Below, in pieces: positions 15,205 through 17,839 of a DNA stretch of 17,839 nucleotides. Each line of letters opens with the position of its first letter. The stretch's first letter is position 1. The notes below the pieces were generated by a model. That model worked only from the letters and a program-made list of their open reading frames with translations, ran no database searches and was not told the DNA's origin. A program made the translations under genes and the position numbers. Where the stretch lies: the NCBI GenBank assembly GCA_004556965.1, contig SFFE01000026.1:1-17839 (forward strand), read 5' to 3'. Origin of the DNA: Clostridiales bacterium (GTDB lineage: Bacteria; Bacillota; Clostridia; Oscillospirales; Oscillospiraceae).

Positions 15205-16173
15205 TTAGTTTTGTGAGCCTTTGATGACCACTTTATTGTAAAATGGTGAGATAGCTTTCATAGAATAGTAGTGTACCCAATAAGTAACCTCATCGAATTC
15301 ACCGTTATAAAACGGTTCTTTCAACATGTCTTTAGTATAACGTTTGTAACGGATTGCATTGATATCCAAGACAACCGCAAACAAATCATTATCGGGTTTG
15401 ATTTCTTTAAATTTAGGTGTTGTATTGTTGTAGAAGCCGCCGTCTTTAGGAGGTTCGAAGGTTAGTACGGTATCAACGGGAATGGTATCACCTACCGCAA
15501 TTTGATAATCCCCATATGCTTGCATTTTTTCTACGTCGGATGAAGTAACGGTTACTTCTTCGGTAATCTTGTATACCCCTCCCATGTCATCAAACGACAC
15601 AATATGATTAGTGAGGTCAATTCCCTCGTTGTGGAAAGTGTTTGCAAGGAAGGAATTTAGTAGATATGATTTTACATTATCATTTGTAACGATGAGTATA
15701 TCGCTAAGTTTTGTTGGTGTTGGGGTGTAACGTGCGATAGACCCACCAGAAGCGGTTTCAGCTTCGTTATGTTTTGCTGAGTTGTTTTGCAAATTCAAGC
15801 AGACGGTTGCAAGTTTTTGTACAAGTCCTTCCATGGATGTCACGTCGGTTCTAACGTCTTTAGCTTGATTCATTGCATAATCAATAATCATAGCTTTCAT
15901 TTCAGCTTCTTCTACCAAGTTAATATCAGATAATTTTTTCTTGTAGACCGCTACGGCATAAGTGATTGCGTCTCCTAGAGTAGCAAAGGCAAAGCGTTGG
16001 GCGTTATTGTTTAATGTAAATTTTTGTTTTTTAAGAATACCTGTACCGTACAATTTTGTAGCGATTTTTGGATAGTTGCGTTTGAGCATTAACTCAGCAT
16101 TTTTTGTTAAGTCCATGGTCACAGGAACACTATCTAGAATAACATATAAAGCGGTTACCGTTTGCTGATTCAA
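15205..16173 (-). pseudogene. Major capsid protein, main C-terminal part in a shifted frame (322 codons)
   Basis: This frame carries most of the head protein: VILDSVPVTMDL, NAELMLKRNYPKIATKLYG, KKQKFTLNNNAQRF, then KLSDILIVTNDNVKSYLL, IDLTNHIVSFDDMGGVYK, and near the end DLFAVVLDINAIRYKRYTKD and WVHYYSMKAISPFYNKV. These match, as I recall them, conserved blocks of 44AHJD-type major capsid proteins. The N-terminal ~70 residues are encoded upstream in another frame (16130-16354). The only start codon in this frame before the homology is a TTG at 16173 with no ribosome binding site, so it is not an independent gene. I read this as one broken or frameshifted capsid gene; see the partner entry. 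Confidence 0.88.
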
Positions 16174-16354
16174 TAATCATTGTTTCGTTTAGTTTTGGAA
16201 AAAGATAATTATTTACATAGTTATCAAAGTCAGCAATTTTAATTCCTGTGTCATTTTTACCTCTCACAAAGTTTGTGCCCCAAGTCCACGCTTTGCCGTT
16301 ATCGCCATTAAATTGTTGTAAAGTGTTTACAATTGTTTGTCCTAAATTTGTCAT
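16130..16354 (-). pseudogene. Major capsid protein, N-terminal part (74 codons), ends early
   Basis: The ATG at 16354 overlaps the upstream stop (TAATG) and has GGAGGTAC nearby, so this is the true capsid start. The product includes WTWGTNFVRGKNDTGIK, FDNYVNNYLFPKLNET and IIESANGNRF, then runs into ICYSR and a stop at 16130-16132. Homologous capsids continue past GNRF for about 16-18 residues before the block equivalent to YVILDSVP. Here YVILDSVP follows at once in the +1 frame. The simplest reading is a loss of about 47-50 bases, or a base error plus deletion. A programmed +1 shift (possible site TCT AGA TAG) is less likely. Confidence 0.85.
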
Positions 16355-16512
16355 TAGTTAGTACCTCCAATGTTTTTAATTTTGCGAGTATACTCGTCAG
16401 CTCCCTGAGCGCTGATAGTCATTTCAGGCGTAAGCTCTGCTGTTTTTGATAGTTTATAGTCGCCATTAGTTCCTGTTAAAAAGTCTTTCATTTGGTTTGT
16501 GGGTGCTTGCAT
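16354..16512 (-). CDS. Small late protein before the capsid gene (52 aa)
   Basis: Starts at an ATG with GGAGGTAAAAA upstream and ends TAATG into the capsid start. The product is MQAPTNQMKDFLTG..., polar, without a hydrophobic segment, and ends YTRKIKNIGGTN. No family recognised. Its tight coupling to the capsid gene suggests an assembly helper or minor head component. Confidence 0.72.
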   Translation of the reverse strand: MQAPTNQMKDFLTGTNGDYKLSKTAELTPEMTISAQGADEYTRKIKNIGGTN

Positions 16513-16524
16513 TTTTTACCTCCT

Positions 16525-16782
16525 TTAAGCATCTTTCAAAATTTTATCGATTTCTTCAGCGTCCCCGACGTCGGATTTTTCGCTGTCATCTGTTTCTGTC
16601 TCAGTTTCTGTTTCAGGCTCCGGCTGAGGAGCAGGAGTTGGTTCTGACTCAGATTCTGTTTCGGTTTCTGTCTCAGGCTCTGCATCTGACTGAGTTGGCA
16701 TAATCTTTTGAAGGCTTTCCATAATTTTTGCTAGTTCTTTCATAATGTCAGCAAAGCCTAGTTCTTTTTGTTCTTCTTCCAT
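16525..16782 (-). CDS. Acidic Glu/Thr-rich protein (85 aa), candidate scaffolding protein
   Basis: The first gene of the structural operon. Residues 1-32 form an amphipathic helix (KELGFADIMKELAKIMESLQ); residues about 33-72 are a low-complexity run of Glu-Thr and Glu-Ser pairs with Pro; the C-terminus is again helical (EEIDKILKDA). phi29's scaffold gp7 is also small (98 aa), acidic and encoded just before the capsid gene, and acts through a helix. That position and design support a scaffold, but there is no clear sequence match. AAAGGAG precedes the ATG. The repeat region is a likely place for length variation between isolates. Confidence 0.62.
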   Translation of the reverse strand: MEEEQKELGFADIMKELAKIMESLQKIMPTQSDAEPETETETESESEPTPAPQPEPETETETETDDSEKSDVGDAEEIDKILKDA

Positions 16783-16815
16783 TTATTGGCTCCTTTCTAT
16801 TTATATAAACAAAAG

Positions 16816-16870
16816 CACTAGATAGGTGTTGTACTTTACATTATCTTACTTGATTACTCCTTATCTAGTG
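16816..16870 (-). promoter_or_regulatory. Leader stem-loop upstream of the structural operon
   Basis: CACTAGATA (16862-16870, read on the minus strand) pairs perfectly with TATCTAGTG (16816-16824) across a 37-base loop. CTTTTGTTT follows the second arm, a weak terminator-like tail. The first arm overlaps the possible leader peptide, so translation of that peptide could stop the stem from forming. This is the layout of a translation-controlled attenuator, but with a long loop and poor T-tract it could also just be a 5' stability hairpin. Confidence 0.5.
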
Positions 16871-16886
16871 TTGCGAGGTTTTTCAT
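16854..16886 (-). CDS. Possible leader peptide (10 aa) in the structural mRNA leader
   Basis: ATG-AAA-AAC...TAA would encode MKNLATLDKE. It starts five bases after a two-codon ORF (ATGAAATGA, 16891-16899) that has a perfect AGGAGG eight bases upstream (16908-16913). The only strong ribosome binding site thus leads to MK-stop, and reinitiation could give this peptide. The codons for TLDK lie in one arm of the stem at 16816-16870. Real translation is unproven. Confidence 0.4.
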   Translation of the reverse strand: MKNLATLDKE

Positions 16887-16926
16887 GCTTTCATTTCATT
16901 GGTATCACCTCCTAACCGTTGTTAAT

Positions 16927-16955
16927 ATTATAGCATAATTATTGTTATTTGTCAA
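16927..16955 (-). promoter_or_regulatory. Structural operon promoter
   Basis: TTGACA (16950-16955), 17-base spacer, TATAAT (16927-16932) with TGC just before it. It lies at the end of the lipoprotein gene. The first 15 bases, TTGACAAATAACAAT, are identical to ITR bases 23-37. It drives a leader of about 135 bases before the acidic scaffold candidate. No other promoter is seen before the tail lysin stop, so this one probably serves all structural genes. Confidence 0.9.
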
Positions 16956-17434
16956 TAATTTGTATAAACATTTTTATAAAAGTAATCTAAGTTAGTTTGC
17001 ATGTCGTAAGTCATTGTGTTTTTGTCGTTAACACTATTTAGCCATTGTGTAAACAATGTTGCTTCTCTTTGACTTTCAAAAATTGCTACGCCTGCTTCTA
17101 AAGAAGCATTTGGAATTACAGCGGTATGGATTTGTGTTTTGCCTTGCATGTAATTGTACACAAAGGCTTTTGTTCCTACAGGATATGTACCTCCTAGCTG
17201 CGGGTGATACATTTCAAAATAATCGTCGGTGCTAACAACATATGCATGTGTAGTTACTTGTTCTGTTTCTTTAATTGTTTCAGTTGATTTGCTTGTTTCA
17301 GTGCTTTGTGTTGTTTGTTCTGTTTGTGGTTCTTTTGAGCTAGTAAAGCGATCTTCTGTTTTTTGGTTATTTCCGCAAGCGGTTAGTAATGTGACACTTG
17401 CTAAAAGTGTAATGAGTTTAGTTCTTGTTTTCAT
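16952..17434 (-). CDS. Phage-encoded lipoprotein, candidate superinfection-exclusion factor (160 aa)
   Basis: A classical lipoprotein signal: basic MKTRTK, hydrophobic core, lipobox LTAC with Cys20 as the lipidation site. It is followed by a Thr/Ser/Glu-rich tether (about 22-62, with QTTQSTETSKSTETIKET). The mature domain (about 63-160, AYVVSTDDYFEMYHPQLGG and AVIPNASLEAGVAIFESQRE) is unknown to me. It would be anchored to the outer face of the cell membrane. Temperate phage lipoproteins such as Ltp of Streptococcus phage TP-J34 block entry of other phage DNA; by analogy this may exclude competing phages, but homology is not shown. It is expressed with an early-type gene from the strong right-end promoter. 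Confidence 0.85.
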   Translation of the reverse strand: MKTRTKLITLLASVTLLTACGNNQKTEDRFTSSKEPQTEQTTQSTETSKSTETIKETEQVTTHAYVVSTDDYFEMYHPQLGGTYPVGTKAFVYNYMQGKTQIHTAVIPNASLEAGVAIFESQREATLFTQWLNSVNDKNTMTYDMQTNLDYFYKNVYTNY

Positions 17435-17453
17435 GGTGTTTACCTCGTTTCTA

Positions 17454-17630
17454 TTATGCTGGCTCTACGGTTGCTAAGATATCAAAATAATTTACGTTGT
17501 CGTAATCGTGTAATATATTGTTTGCGATTTCTTTAGCGTTTGTTAAGTCGTTTGCGTTAATATAAAACATGTCGATAGTTTCTAAGTTTTCGTTGTTTAG
17601 TAAAGTAACTAGATATTCTTGTGTTTTCAT
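17454..17630 (-). CDS. Small right-end protein (58 aa), unknown function
   Basis: Starts MKTQEYLVTLLNNENLET and continues with an acidic helix (LTNAKEIANNILHDYD). The strand-after-start design resembles the small early proteins at 5147-7573. I choose the ATG at 17630, with AAAGAGGT eight bases upstream; an ATG at 17648 would make that site coding. Its start region (GAGGTAAATACCATGAAAAC) nearly repeats that of the lipoprotein gene behind it (GAGGTAAACACCATGAAAAC), suggesting duplication of the initiation module. First gene from the right-end promoter, so probably very early. Confidence 0.72.
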   Translation of the reverse strand: MKTQEYLVTLLNNENLETIDMFYINANDLTNAKEIANNILHDYDNVNYFDILATVEPA

Positions 17631-17661
17631 GGTATTTACCTCTTTCATTCTTTATGATTAT

Positions 17662-17690
17662 ATTATAGCATTTGCTGATAGCAATGTCAA
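17662..17690 (-). promoter_or_regulatory. Right-end promoter
   Basis: TTGACA (17685-17690), 17-base spacer, TATAAT (17662-17667), with TGC upstream. The stretch from the -10 on (TATAATATAATCATAAAGAA) matches early promoter E1 at 21 of 23 bases. The spacer contains TTGCT-ATC-AGCAA, a small inverted repeat. It drives the 58-residue protein and lipoprotein genes inward from the right end, the DNA end that could enter the cell first or last depending on packaging polarity. Confidence 0.92.
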
Positions 17691-17740
17691 TAGATTTTTA
17701 CTATGTTATTTATGTTTAATAATGTTACAAATATTTAACT

Positions 17741-17839
17741 ATGTTTTTGTTTGACAAATAGCGCAAATTGTGAAAGTGCTGATAACATAACACGCAAAAG
17801 TGATTGTTATTTGTCAAATGATATGTATGTTACGGTTAT
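17741..17839. repeat. Right inverted terminal repeat (99 bp)
   Basis: Exact reverse complement of bases 1-99. Both ends therefore read 5'-ATAACCG, which argues that the genome is complete, or at least trimmed symmetrically. The 50 bases between it and the right-end promoter hold no gene. Confidence 0.95.

Noticed and set aside
15205..16173. Treating the 322-codon frame as an independent intact capsid gene starting at TTG 16173
   Set aside because: No ribosome binding site precedes it, and conserved N-terminal capsid sequence lies in the upstream frame with a good start; the first residues (NQQTVTAL) come from the overlap and do not look like capsid.
16555..16690. CRISPR-like or tandem-repeat array
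   Set aside because: The repeat is in-frame coding for Glu-Thr/Glu-Ser pairs, with no spacers.

Overview
The window looks like one complete, linear genome of a small podovirus of the phi29 type. It begins and ends with the same 99-base sequence in inverted orientation (1-99 and 17741-17839). It encodes a family B DNA polymerase with protein-primed-type motifs, a gp16-like packaging ATPase, an SSB with a DDLPF tail, a portal and lower collar pair, a gp9-like tail knob and a CHAP tail lysin. Gene content and sizes (polymerase near 800 residues, portal of 327, small genome) fit Rountreeviridae-like phages (Staphylococcus 44AHJD/P68, Streptococcus C1 and enterococcal relatives) better than phi29 itself. 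AT-rich DNA, strong Shine-Dalgarno sites, a CHAP plus SH3 endolysin and sigma-A type promoters point to a low-GC Gram-positive host, probably in the Lactobacillales. The exact host cannot be read from the sequence.

Layout, left to right. (i) Left ITR, then a rightward lysis cassette: promoter, endolysin, and a small candidate holin. (ii) A bidirectional terminator at 1057-1086 separates it from everything else, which lies on the minus strand. (iii) The replication/packaging block (DNA polymerase, packaging ATPase, SSB) lies at 1066-5097, and SSB has its own promoter. (iv) A run of small early genes covers 5147-7573, including a candidate terminal protein, a small membrane protein and a family of short paralogues. 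Two tandem promoters about 100 bases apart at 7604-7732 drive it. (v) The structural block, read from 16782 down to 7777, holds an acidic candidate scaffold, a 52-residue protein, the major capsid protein, portal, lower collar, three appendage-type proteins, tail knob and tail lysin, with a terminator at 7712-7735. (vi) A right-end early module of two genes, a 58-residue protein and a secreted lipoprotein, has its own strong promoter. (vii) Right ITR.

The genes form a minimal protein-primed life cycle. Host RNA polymerase would read six promoters that all share a 17-base spacer and an extended -10. SSB, polymerase and probably the 184-188 residue basic protein replicate the linear DNA from the ITRs. 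The ATPase packages it through the portal. Tail knob and tail lysin deliver it, and endolysin plus holin release progeny.

Most notable points: the major capsid gene is split between two frames and appears to lack about 16-18 codons; the structural mRNA has a leader with minute ORFs and a stem-loop; a phage lipoprotein is a candidate superinfection-exclusion factor; three promoters share a conserved block that extends into the transcript; portal and two appendage genes use TTG starts behind strong ribosome binding sites.
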